64,000 bases of DNA, from NCBI RefSeq assembly GCF_000418555.1, contig NZ_ATKM01000019.1, positions 496,001 to 560,000 of the forward strand, written 5' to 3'. Source of the DNA: Pseudomonas sp. P818 (lineage in GTDB: Bacteria > Pseudomonadota > Gammaproteobacteria > Pseudomonadales > Pseudomonadaceae). This document shows, piece after piece, positions 1 through 7,755 of this stretch. The notes beneath the pieces are model-generated. The model ran no database searches, was not told the DNA's origin, and saw nothing but the letters and a program-made list of their open reading frames with translations. The first letter of the stretch is position 1. Each line of letters begins with the position of its first letter. A program made the position numbers and the translations under genes.

Positions 1-123
1 ATGCTCAGCGCGCTGATCCTGGCGATCTTCTGGATCCCGCTGTTCTACGTGGTGGTCTGCTCGCTGTTCGAGAAGAAGAGAAGCGAGCCGGCCGTTGAAA
101 ACGAGAAGGAGGTACTGCAATGA
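1..123 (+). CDS. C-terminal end of an RND multidrug efflux transporter (partial)
   Basis: Only the last 40 residues are in the window: a hydrophobic helix (ALILAIFWIPLFYVVV) followed by a short charged cytoplasmic tail, the usual end of an inner-membrane HAE1/MexB-type RND pump. The TGA stop overlaps the ATG of the following oprM-like gene, so the two are translationally coupled. This matches the mexB-oprM or ttgB-ttgC arrangement, in which a proton-driven pump passes drugs to an outer-membrane channel. The body of the gene and the periplasmic adaptor lie upstream of the window, so the exact pump cannot be named from the tail alone. Confidence 0.75.
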   Translation: MLSALILAIFWIPLFYVVVCSLFEKKRSEPAVENEKEVLQ

Positions 124-1553
124 GGCAGTCCCTGTTGTCCCTGGCCGTAGCCGCCGCTCTGCTCAGCGGCTGCAGCCTGATTCCCGACTATCAGCGCCCG
201 GACGCCCCGGTGGCCGCCGACTGGCCGCAGGGCGAGGCCTACGGCAGCGCCGCCAGCGAAGGCAGCCGCGCCGCCGCCGACCTGCAATGGCGCGAGTTCT
301 TCCGTGACCCGGCGCTGCAGCAACTGGTGCAGGTAGCGCTGGAGAACAACCGCGACCTGCGCGTCGCCGCGCTGAACGTCGAAGCCTACCGCGCGCTGTA
401 CCGCATCCAGCGCGCCGACCTGCTGCCCTCGGTTTCCGCCGATGGCGCCGGCACCCGCCAGCGCCTGCCGGCCGATCTGAACCAGACCGGCGAAGCCCGC
501 ACCAGCGGCCAGTACAGCGCGACCCTGGGCGTCAACGCCTGGGAGCTGGACTTCTTCGGCCGCCTGCGCAGCCTCAGCGAGCAGGCCCTGCAGCAATATC
601 TGGCCACCGAACAGGCGCAGCGCAGCACGCAGATCAGCCTGGTCGCCAGCGTCGCCAACGCCTACCTGCAATGGCAGGCGGATCAGGCACTGCTCGAGCT
701 GACCCAGGACACCCTGAAGACCTTCGAGGAAAGCTACCAGCTGACCCAGCGCAGCTTCGACGTCGGCGTCGCCGATGCCCTGGCCCTGAGCCAGGCGCGC
801 AGCGCGGTGGACAGCGCACGCGTCAGCCTGGCGCAGTATCAGCGCCTGGTCGCTCAGGACCGCAACGCCCTGACCCAGTTGCTCGGCACCGGCCTACCGG
901 CCGACCTGCCGCAAGGGCTGAAGCTCAATGCCGAGCTGCTGGAACAGGTTCCAGCCGGCCTGCCCGCCGACCTGCTGCAGCGTCGCCCCGACCTGCTGCA
1001 GGCCGAGTACCAGCTCAAGGCGGCCAACGCCAATATCGGCGCGGCGCGTGCGGCGTTCTTCCCCAGCATCAGCCTGACCGCCAATGCCGGCACCGCCAGC
1101 AGCCAGCTGTCCGGCCTGTTCGACAGCGGCTCGGGCACCTGGCTGTTCCAGCCGCAGATCAGCCTGCCGATCTTCAACGCCGGGCGTCTGCGCGCCAACC
1201 TCGACTATGCCGAGCTGCAGAAGGACATCCAGGTCGCCCAATACGAGAAGGCCATCCAGACCGCCTTCCAGGAAGTCGCCGACCGCCTCGCCGCGCGCAC
1301 CACCTACCGTCAGCAACTGGACGCCCAGCGTGCCCTGCTGGAAACCACCGAGACTTACTACGAACTGGCCGAGCGCCGCTACCGCACCGGTGTGGACAGC
1401 TACCTGACCCTGCTCGATGCCCAGCGCCAGCTGTTCAGTGTGCGCCAGCAGCTGATCACCGACCGCCTGGCCCAGCTCAGCAGCGAAGTGGAGCTGTACA
1501 AGGCCCTGGGTGGTGGCTGGAGCAATACGGGGAGCAACGCCCCACAAGGTTGA
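120..1553 (+). CDS. oprM: Outer-membrane efflux channel lipoprotein, OprM/TtgC family
   Basis: This 477-residue protein has a signal peptide ending in a lipobox (LLSGC, Cys18), so it should be a lipid-anchored outer-membrane protein. The mature start SLIPDYQRPDAP and the TolC-fold repeats (RVAALNVEAYRALYRIQRADLLP; LLQRRPDLLQAE; AARAAFFPSISLTANAG; TGVDSYLTLLDAQR) are very close to P. aeruginosa OprM as I recall it, and the length is similar. Its role is the trimeric exit duct of a tripartite RND pump. It overlaps the upstream transporter by an ATGA junction and is followed by an intrinsic terminator, so it is the last gene of the operon. Whether it serves one pump or several cannot be seen here. 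Confidence 0.93.
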   Translation: MRQSLLSLAVAAALLSGCSLIPDYQRPDAPVAADWPQGEAYGSAASEGSRAAADLQWREFFRDPALQQLVQVALENNRDLRVAALNVEAYRALYRIQRADLLPSVSADGAGTRQRLPADLNQTGEARTSGQYSATLGVNAWELDFFGRLRSLSEQALQQYLATEQAQRSTQISLVASVANAYLQWQADQALLELTQDTLKTFEESYQLTQRSFDVGVADALALSQARSAVDSARVSLAQYQRLVAQDRNALTQLLGTGLPADLPQGLKLNAELLEQVPAGLPADLLQRRPDLLQAEYQLKAANANIGAARAAFFPSISLTANAGTASSQLSGLFDSGSGTWLFQPQISLPIFNAGRLRANLDYAELQKDIQVAQYEKAIQTAFQEVADRLAARTTYRQQLDAQRALLETTETYYELAERRYRTGVDSYLTLLDAQRQLFSVRQQLITDRLAQLSSEVELYKALGGGWSNTGSNAPQG

Positions 1554-1594
1554 CCGCGCGTAACCCGCTTCAAGGACGACCTTACCCAACGCGC

Positions 1595-1626
1595 CGCCCC
1601 CGCAGTCTTTGCGGGGGCGTTTTTTT
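1595..1626 (+). terminator. Rho-independent terminator of the efflux operon
   Basis: A perfect 9-bp stem (1595-1603 CGCCCCCGC pairing with 1611-1619 GCGGGGGCG) with a 7-nt loop is followed by a run of T from 1620. It lies about 40 nt after the oprM stop codon. Confidence 0.9.
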
Positions 1627-1731
1627 GTACGCGTTCTGACGGAGGCCGCACCGTAGCCCCAACGAAATCCGGGACCCTGAGGCTTGGCGATAGTTGGATG
1701 GCGGCGATTCGGACGCAGCCTGAAGTTCGCT

Positions 1732-1862
1732 TTCGCGAATGAATTCGCTCCTACAGAAACCTGAAGCCGCCTGTTTCAGTGGCAGGCACCCGAGGCCTCC
1801 AGAGAACGTTGAAAGCGAGCTGGCGCGCAGTGCCCTCTTTGTAGGAGCGAATTCATTCGCGA
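1732..1862. repeat. Inverted pair of GTAGGAGCGAATTCATTCGC elements (REP-like)
   Basis: TTCGCGAATGAATTCGCTCCTAC at 1732-1754 and its inverse at 1841-1862 bracket about 85 nt. Each arm is itself a small palindrome (GCGAATTCATTCGC). This is a variant of the GTAGGAGCGGCTTCAGCCGC family found elsewhere in the window. The 352-nt stretch 1554-1905 holds only this pair and the oprM terminator; I see no gene in it. Confidence 0.7.
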
Positions 1863-1905
1863 TCCGCCCGCCCCCGATTTCGCCCTAAATGCTCCGTGCC
1901 GCCAC

Positions 1906-2499
1906 TCAGCCCAACGCAGCCAGCAGTTGCGCGCAATCCTGCGCATGCAGCTCGGTCAGCTCCGGCCAGGGGTTGTCCGGCAGATTGACCAGCACGCCGC
2001 GCGCCCCCGCAGCCTGGGCGCATTCCAGGTCGAAGCGGTAGTCACCGACCATCACCAGCTCCTGCGGCTTGATCGTCCAGCGCTCGGCCAGGTGCAGCAG
2101 CCCGCCCGGATGCGGCTTGGGCGGCGCCTCGTCGCGGCCAAGGATGTCCGCCCTGGCGAAGCAGTCATCCAGGCCAATGGCCTGCAGGGTCAGCAGCGCC
2201 AGCGGGTGAGCATTGCGGGTGAGGATGCCGAGCTGGCAACCACGCTCACACAGGGCGCGCACCAGCTCGATGGCGCCCGGCGCCGGGCGTGAGGCCACCG
2301 CCAGTTCGCGCTCGTGCTCCAGCAGCCAGGCATGCTTGGCCGCGGCCTCCTCCGCCGGCAGCGCCGCCAGGTGGTGGAGGATGTCGTCTTGCTCAGGAAT
2401 GTCGAGGGCGCGTTTTATCGCCACGAAATCATGCACCGCCAGAGTCAGGGTGCCGTCCATGTCGAACACCCAATGGCGTGCGTCGCGCAGTGCTCTCAT
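1906..2499 (-). CDS. HAD-superfamily phosphatase, phosphoglycolate-phosphatase-like
   Basis: A 197-residue protein with the four HAD motifs: FDMDGTL (nucleophile Asp13, acid Asp15), the motif-2 threonine in LGILTRN, the motif-3 lysine in PPKPHP, and GDYRFDLECAQAAG. It is expected to hydrolyse a small phosphoester in the cytoplasm; the substrate is unknown. The ATG at 2499 overlaps the tesB stop (ATGA), making this the last gene of a four-gene coupled operon. A longer frame beginning at TTG (2505) is possible but less likely. The family is broad (Gph, YjjG and nucleotidase types), so the function stays generic. Confidence 0.85.
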   Translation of the reverse strand: MRALRDARHWVFDMDGTLTLAVHDFVAIKRALDIPEQDDILHHLAALPAEEAAAKHAWLLEHERELAVASRPAPGAIELVRALCERGCQLGILTRNAHPLALLTLQAIGLDDCFARADILGRDEAPPKPHPGGLLHLAERWTIKPQELVMVGDYRFDLECAQAAGARGVLVNLPDNPWPELTELHAQDCAQLLAALG

Positions 2500-3365
2500 T
2501 TCCAATCCTCACGCACGCGGGTCAGACCTTCCTGGGCGACGGAGGCCACCAGTTCGCCCTGGCGGTTGTAGATGCTGGCGCGGGAGAAGCCGCGGGCATT
2601 GCCGGCCCAGGGGCTGTCCATGGCGTACAGCAGCCAGTCGTCCATGCGCAGGTTGCGGTGGAACCACAGCGAATGGTCGAGGCTGGCCACCTGCATGAAC
2701 TTCTGGAACACCGATACGCCGTGCGGCTGCATCGAGGTGGTCAGCAGGTTGAAGTCGCTGGCGTAAGCCAGCAGGTACTTATGCAGCTGCGGGTCGTCCG
2801 GCAGCTCGCCGGCGGCGCGGAACCATACGTACTTGACCGGCTCGCAGGGCTGCGGGGCGAAGGGGTTGATCAGGGTGACCGGGCGGATCTCGATGGGCTT
2901 GTCGCTGATCGCACGCTCGCGCATGCGCTCGGGAATCATCGGCGCCACCATGCGCGCCAGATCGGTTTCCGACTTCAGGTCCTCGGGGCCGGGGACATCC
3001 GGCATCTCGCTCTGGTGATGAAAGCCTTCCTCGTCGTACTGAAACGAGGCACTGCAGAAGAAGATCGGTTTGCCCTTCTGCACCGCCACCACGCGGCGGG
3101 TGCTGAAGCTGCCGCCGTCGCGGGTGCGCTCGACCTGATAGACCACCGGCAGGCTGGCATCGCCGGGGCGCAGGAAGTAGCCGTGCATGGAGTGCACGTG
3201 ACGCGCCTCCTCGACGGTCTGGCTGGCGGCGGAGATGCACTGGCCGAGCACCTGGCCGCCGAACAGCTGGCGAAAACCGAGATCCTGGCTGCGGCCACGG
3301 AACAGGTTTTCCTCGATCTGCTCCAGGCTGAGCAGCGCCACCAGATCATCGAGAACCTGAGTCAT
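2496..3365 (-). CDS. tesB: Acyl-CoA thioesterase II
   Basis: A 289-residue double-hotdog thioesterase, close in length to E. coli TesB. Visible family landmarks are FRGRSQDLGFRQLFGGQVLGQ near the N-terminus, HSMHGYFLRPGD, and in the second half YASDFN, SLDHSLWFHR and a terminal SVAQEG. The Asp of YASDFN, a Thr/Ser near LDHSLWF and the Gln of AQEG correspond to the catalytic triad region known for TesB. It hydrolyses medium- and long-chain acyl-CoA to free acid and CoA. Its ATG overlaps the stop of the upstream nitroreductase gene, and its stop overlaps the start of the HAD gene. Confidence 0.95.
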   Translation of the reverse strand: MTQVLDDLVALLSLEQIEENLFRGRSQDLGFRQLFGGQVLGQCISAASQTVEEARHVHSMHGYFLRPGDASLPVVYQVERTRDGGSFSTRRVVAVQKGKPIFFCSASFQYDEEGFHHQSEMPDVPGPEDLKSETDLARMVAPMIPERMRERAISDKPIEIRPVTLINPFAPQPCEPVKYVWFRAAGELPDDPQLHKYLLAYASDFNLLTTSMQPHGVSVFQKFMQVASLDHSLWFHRNLRMDDWLLYAMDSPWAGNARGFSRASIYNRQGELVASVAQEGLTRVREDWK

Positions 3366-4969
3366 GGGGTGTCATCTCCTTGCACGGGGGGTATACGCAG
3401 TTGCGGGTAGGCCGGCAGCGACGTCAGGCGTTCATCCCAAACGGCGCGGCCAAGGGTGAAATGGTAAAGACTTTGCAGCCCGCTGTCGGCATCGCCGAGC
3501 AACTCGCGCAAGGCGTCATCGAAGTAGCAACCGATGCCCGTCCCGGAAAGCCCTGCCGCTTCGGCTTCCAGATAGAGCAACTGACCGATCTGGCCACACT
3601 CCCAGTAGAGCCTGGGATAGCGCCAGGCGCCATTGGCCAGGGCGCGCTCCACCCGCGCCAGCATGGCCAAGGCCACACAGCCATCGGCGGCGATGTCCTG
3701 GCCGCAACTGAGAAAGCCCGCCAGACCACGGGCGTCGCCTTCGAGCAGACGGTATAGCGGCAGCTCGTCATCCACCCGCAGCCATTGGTAATCCTCGCGC
3801 AGTGGCTGCACCCCGCTGCCTGTGCGATCCAGCCAGTACAGCCCCGGCTCCAGGCCCTGCACGCGGTGGACGAACAGCAGCAGGTCGATCTCGCTCGGCT
3901 CACCGCTCACGGCGAAGGGCACCGGCGACTGCTGCGGCATCAGTCGGCGCAGCCAGGCCAGCAGCAGTGACGCCTGAATGCCGCTGCGACCGTCCATGGC
4001 CTGCGCACTGCGTCGGCGATGCAGGATCGGCCGCAGTGGCAGGCCGGGATTGTCGACCCGTGCGTCGGCCGCATCCAGGTTCCAGACGGCGCGAGGACGT
4101 GCCGGCGCGCGGCACAGCCCATGCACCCGCTGCAGCTCCGGCCAGTGGCGATACTCGCGCGACAGACGATTGGGTGCCCCGACCCGCTCGAGCTGCGTCA
4201 ACCCGTTCAGCAGGGCTTCGGGCAGCGCGAACTCCATCGTTTGCGCCGGGCCGATCCACAGCAGGCAGTCGCCGTGTTCGGCCTCATGAAAGTCGTCTCC
4301 GTCCAGCCCCAGCAGGCCGTCCAGACGCGCTTCGGCCACACCGTGCAGCATGCGCACCTGCCAGCCCTGCACGCTGGCGGCGATGGCCAACGCCGCCAGG
4401 GCGTGCCCCAGGTCGTGCTGGCAGTAACGGTAGGCGCGCTCGCCGTACTTCCAGGCCTCGCGCCAGGCGATGCTGCTCAGCCCCAGGAGAAAACCACCGG
4501 GCGGCAGGCTGCTCGCCAGCTGCCGGCCAAGCGGCGCGGGCAGTTCGCTGCGTATCTCCAGCGCATGGACATCCGGGGCATAGTGGGCCAACACAGCGAC
4601 CTCATCCACGGCACCTGGCGGCAACAGCAGATAGGCCTCGGTCGGGTGCAGGTTGCCGGATGACGGGTTGACCCGCAGCGCCCAGCGATTGCCGCCGGCT
4701 TCCTTCCAGGCGGAAATGGCCAGGCTGTCGTACAGCAGCTGCGAGATGCCGGCGCGATCCAGCGGCGCGGGCGGCGTCTGCGGCCCCGCGAATGCCGTGT
4801 CGTAGCCCGGCCCTTCTTCCAGCGGGCGGTGGTACAGCTCGATCAGCCGCGCCCCCGCGTAGCGGCGAAACGGCGCCGGCTGGGTTGCCCAGTCCAGCTG
4901 CCCCGGCCCCGGCGCGAAGCGTTCCGGCGCATGCTTGCTGAGCTGGTGATAGGCGAGCACATCCTTCAT
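3362..4969 (-). CDS. Tandem nitroreductase-domain protein, SagB/ThcOx-type dehydrogenase
   Basis: A 535-residue protein with two FMN nitroreductase-like domains. The first (roughly residues 70-270) contains the SagB-type signature VNPSSGNLHPTEAYLL and WKYGERAYRYCQHDLGHALAA. The second (roughly 310-520) contains RRRSAQAMDG, ECGQIGQLLYLEAEAAGLSGTGIGCYFDD and HFTLGRA. SagB-family enzymes oxidise azolines to azoles in peptide maturation, but no YcaO cyclodehydratase or precursor peptide lies nearby, so a different flavin-dependent oxidation is likely. The ATG at 4969 has a GGAGG about 7 nt upstream and overlaps the GNAT stop (ATGA), so I prefer it to the GTG at 4984. It sits second in the GNAT-SagB-TesB-HAD operon. 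The substrate is unknown. Confidence 0.8.
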   Translation of the reverse strand: MKDVLAYHQLSKHAPERFAPGPGQLDWATQPAPFRRYAGARLIELYHRPLEEGPGYDTAFAGPQTPPAPLDRAGISQLLYDSLAISAWKEAGGNRWALRVNPSSGNLHPTEAYLLLPPGAVDEVAVLAHYAPDVHALEIRSELPAPLGRQLASSLPPGGFLLGLSSIAWREAWKYGERAYRYCQHDLGHALAALAIAASVQGWQVRMLHGVAEARLDGLLGLDGDDFHEAEHGDCLLWIGPAQTMEFALPEALLNGLTQLERVGAPNRLSREYRHWPELQRVHGLCRAPARPRAVWNLDAADARVDNPGLPLRPILHRRRSAQAMDGRSGIQASLLLAWLRRLMPQQSPVPFAVSGEPSEIDLLLFVHRVQGLEPGLYWLDRTGSGVQPLREDYQWLRVDDELPLYRLLEGDARGLAGFLSCGQDIAADGCVALAMLARVERALANGAWRYPRLYWECGQIGQLLYLEAEAAGLSGTGIGCYFDDALRELLGDADSGLQSLYHFTLGRAVWDERLTSLPAYPQLRIPPVQGDDTP

Positions 4970-5526
4970 CGTCCGGCCTCCCACTGCTCGCGACGAATGC
5001 GATGGAGCACATGCAGTTGCAGCGGATGACCGTCCGGCAGTCGCGGATGGAGGAAGTCGCCGGCCTCGTCGCGCTGCATGCCAATGCTGCGCATCACTGC
5101 CTGCGACGGCAGATTGGCCGGCACGGTAAAGCTCACCACCTCGTCCAGCCCAAGCTGCTCGAAGGCCACCGCCAGCGCGGCGCGCGCTGCCTCGCCGGCA
5201 TAGCCCTGGCGCCAGTGCGCCCGCGCCAGACGCCAGCCGATTTCCACGGCCGGCACGAAAGGCGCCTCGAAGCCGACCTGCGCCAGGCCGGTGAAACCGA
5301 TCAGCTCGCCGCTGTCGCGCCGCTGCAGTGCCCAGAAGGTGAAACCATATTGCTCATGATGCGCCCGCAAACGCGCCAGCAGCTGTGCACTCTGTTCGGC
5401 GTCCAGTGGCGCGGGGAAATGGCGCATCACCTCGGCATCGGCATTCAGCGCGACCAGCGCCGGCAGATCACTGTCGCGCCAGGCGCGCAGCAGCAGGCGT
5501 TCGGTGGAGGTTTCGATCAGGGGCAT
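4966..5526 (-). CDS. GNAT-family N-acetyltransferase, RimJ/RimL-like
   Basis: A 186-residue GNAT protein: TERLLLRAWRDSDLPALVALNAD at the N-terminus, GFTGLAQV, EIGWRLARAHWRQGYAGEAARAAL (acetyl-CoA pyrophosphate loop QGYAGEA) and MRSIGMQRDEAGDFLHP at the C-terminus. The sequence and its place beside tesB resemble P. aeruginosa PA3944, which I recall being reported to acetylate polymyxins; that activity is not shown by this sequence. It heads an operon of four overlapping genes. The divergent deacetylase-family gene starts only about 60 nt away, so the two share a promoter region. Confidence 0.85.
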   Translation of the reverse strand: MPLIETSTERLLLRAWRDSDLPALVALNADAEVMRHFPAPLDAEQSAQLLARLRAHHEQYGFTFWALQRRDSGELIGFTGLAQVGFEAPFVPAVEIGWRLARAHWRQGYAGEAARAALAVAFEQLGLDEVVSFTVPANLPSQAVMRSIGMQRDEAGDFLHPRLPDGHPLQLHVLHRIRREQWEAGR

Positions 5527-5584
5527 GGCAGTTGTCTCGATTGGCTGCGACCATAAGCCGTCAATTCGCTTGAGTCGTCATTGT

Positions 5585-6505
5585 ATGCCGCTACCGCTGG
5601 TCTACCACGAGGATTACAGCCCGCCCTTCCCGGCCGGGCATCGCTTCCCCATGGAGAAATTCCGTCTGCTGCGCGATCACCTGGTCGATAGCGGCCTGAC
5701 CACGGATGCAGAGCTGCAACGCCCGGAGCTGTGCCCGGCGGAGATTCTCGCCCTGGTTCACTGCCCGGACTACATCGCCCGCTACATGGCCGGCGCGCTG
5801 TCATACGAGGACCAGCGCCGCCTCGGCCTGCCCTGGAGCGAAGCGCTGGCGCGGCGCACGGTGCGTGCCGTGGGCGGCTCGCTGCTGACTGCCGAACTGG
5901 CCCTGCAACATGGCCTGGCCTGCCACCTGGCCGGCGGCACGCACCATGCGCACTACGACTTTCCCTCCGGCTTCTGCATCTTCAACGACCTGGCAGTGAT
6001 CGCCCGCTACCTGCTGGAAGCCAGTCGCGTGCATCGCGTGCTGATCTTCGATTGCGACGTGCACCAGGGCGACGGCACCGCGCGGCTGCTGGAAGACGAA
6101 CCGGACGCCGTCACCGTGTCGCTGCACTGCGAGCAGAATTTCCCGGCGCGCAAGGCCGAAAGCGACTGGGACATTCCCCTGCCACGCGGCATGGGCGACG
6201 CCGATTACCTGAAGGTGGTGGACGACACGCTGAACTACCTGCTGCCGCTCTACCAGCCGGACCTGGTGCTCTACGACGCCGGCGTCGACGTGCACAAGGA
6301 CGACGCCCTGGGCTATCTGCAACTCACCGACGCCGGCCTGGCCGCCCGCGACGAAGCCGTGCTGCAACACTGCCTGGGTCGCGACATTCCCGTACTCGGA
6401 GTGATCGGCGGCGGCTACTCGAAGGATCACGCCGCCCTCGCCCGCCGCCACGGCATCCTGCATCACAGCGCCGCAAGGGTGTGGACGGCGCGAGGGTTGC
6501 GCTAA
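5585..6505 (+). CDS. Histone-deacetylase-family protein (class IV-like amidohydrolase)
   Basis: A 306-residue protein of the arginase/deacetylase fold. Motifs in order: PAGHRFPMEKF, HLAGGTHHAHYDFPSGFCIFND (His-His catalytic pair and Asn-Asp), FDCDVHQGDGTA (zinc ligands Asp and His), DAGVDVHKDD (third zinc ligand) and IGGGYS. Bacterial members deacetylate small acetylated amines or lysine residues; the substrate here is unknown. I chose ATG 5585 because homologues begin MPLPLVYHxDYSP and the upstream in-frame residues look like intergenic sequence. It runs divergently from the GNAT operon and converges, with a 3-nt gap, on the aminotransferase. Confidence 0.88.
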   Translation: MPLPLVYHEDYSPPFPAGHRFPMEKFRLLRDHLVDSGLTTDAELQRPELCPAEILALVHCPDYIARYMAGALSYEDQRRLGLPWSEALARRTVRAVGGSLLTAELALQHGLACHLAGGTHHAHYDFPSGFCIFNDLAVIARYLLEASRVHRVLIFDCDVHQGDGTARLLEDEPDAVTVSLHCEQNFPARKAESDWDIPLPRGMGDADYLKVVDDTLNYLLPLYQPDLVLYDAGVDVHKDDALGYLQLTDAGLAARDEAVLQHCLGRDIPVLGVIGGGYSKDHAALARRHGILHHSAARVWTARGLR

Positions 6506-6508
6506 GGA

Positions 6509-7642
6509 TCAGCCGGCCTGCACCTTGTCCAACGCCTGCTCCAGCGTCGTCACCGTGCGCTCGACGTTACCCAGCTTGTCCAGCCCGAAGAGGCCGAGGC
6601 GGAAGGTCTGGAAGTCCGCCGGCTCGTCGCACTGCAGCGGCACGCCGGCGGCAATCTGCAGGCCGACGGCAGCGAACTTGGCGCCGGTCTTGATCTGCGC
6701 ATCGTCGGTGTAGCAGACGACCACGCCAGGCGCCTCGAAGCCCTTGGCAGCGACGCTCCTGAAGCCGCGCGCCGCCAGCAGCGCACGCACCCGGTCGCCG
6801 AGTTCCTGCTGCTGCTCACGCACCTTGGCAAAGCCGATGGCCTTGGCCTCGAACATGGCGTCGCGAAAACGCGCCAGGGCATCGCTGGGCATGGTGGCGT
6901 GGTAGGCGTGGCCGCCCTGCTCGTAGGCCTGCATGATCTGCAGCCACTTCTTCAGATCGCAGGCGAAGCTGGTGCTCTGGGTCGACTCGACGCGCGCCTG
7001 CGCCGCTTCGCTGAGCATCACCAGGGCGCAGCAGGGCGAGGCACTCCAGCCCTTCTGCGGCGCGCTGATCAGCACGTCGATGCCACAGGCCTGCATGTCC
7101 ACCCAGAGGGTGCCGGAGGCGATGCAGTCGAGCACGAACAGGCCGCCGACCGCATGTACCGCATCGCTCACCGCGCGCAGGTAGTCCTCCGGCAGGATCA
7201 TGCCCGACGAGGTTTCCACGTGCGGGGCGAATACCACCTGTGGTTTCTGCTCGGCGATGCTGGCCAGCACCTCGTCCAGCGGCGCCGGAGCGAAGGCGGC
7301 CTGATGGCCTTCGGCGACCGGGCGCGCCTTGAGCACCTGGGCCTCGGCGGGAATGCGGCCCATGTCGAAAATCTGCGTCCAGCGGTAGCTGAACCAGCCG
7401 TTGCGCAGCACCAGGCACTTCTGCCCGGTCGCCAGCTGACGCGCCACCGCCTCCATGCCGTAGGTGCCGCTGCCCGGCACCACCGCCACGGCATGGGCGT
7501 TGTAGACCTGTTTCAGGGTGGCGGAGATATCGCGCATCACGCCCTGGAACGACTGCGACATATGGTTCAGCGAGCGGTCGGTGTAAACCACCGAATATTC
7601 GAGCAGGCCATCGGGATCGATGTCGGGGCAGATCTGGGACAT
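6509..7642 (-). CDS. Class V aminotransferase (alanine-glyoxylate/serine aminotransferase-like)
   Basis: A 377-residue PLP enzyme of the SGAT/AGAT/AEPT type. Landmarks are PGSGTYGMEAVARQL (cofactor phosphate binding), the HVETSSGMILP loop, LFVLDCIASGTLWVDM (Asp contacting the PLP ring) and the Schiff-base lysine in ISAPQKGWSASPCCALVML. The start at ATG 7642 has a GGAG seven bases upstream; the 24 in-frame residues before it are not conserved-looking. Likely reaction: transamination between a small amino donor (alanine, serine or an aminophosphonate) and glyoxylate or a related acceptor. It stands alone on its strand and faces the deacetylase gene. Confidence 0.82.
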   Translation of the reverse strand: MSQICPDIDPDGLLEYSVVYTDRSLNHMSQSFQGVMRDISATLKQVYNAHAVAVVPGSGTYGMEAVARQLATGQKCLVLRNGWFSYRWTQIFDMGRIPAEAQVLKARPVAEGHQAAFAPAPLDEVLASIAEQKPQVVFAPHVETSSGMILPEDYLRAVSDAVHAVGGLFVLDCIASGTLWVDMQACGIDVLISAPQKGWSASPCCALVMLSEAAQARVESTQSTSFACDLKKWLQIMQAYEQGGHAYHATMPSDALARFRDAMFEAKAIGFAKVREQQQELGDRVRALLAARGFRSVAAKGFEAPGVVVCYTDDAQIKTGAKFAAVGLQIAAGVPLQCDEPADFQTFRLGLFGLDKLGNVERTVTTLEQALDKVQAG

Positions 7643-7755
7643 AACGGGCTCCAGCCGAAAAGGTTCGAGCTGAACCTGCCCCAACCCCGGGCAAATGACA
7701 AGGCCGGGGAGCACTCGGGTAGAATGCGCAGCCTTTCTCCTGTCTGCTAATCACC

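Noticed and set aside
1554..1905. tRNA or small RNA gene between oprM and the HAD gene
   Set aside because: The foldable parts are REP-type palindromes and the oprM terminator; no cloverleaf or conserved RNA sequence is present.
3362..4969. Azole-peptide (TOMM/bacteriocin) biosynthesis cluster
   Set aside because: Only the SagB-like dehydrogenase is present; there is no YcaO protein, precursor peptide, protease or exporter within 10 kb.
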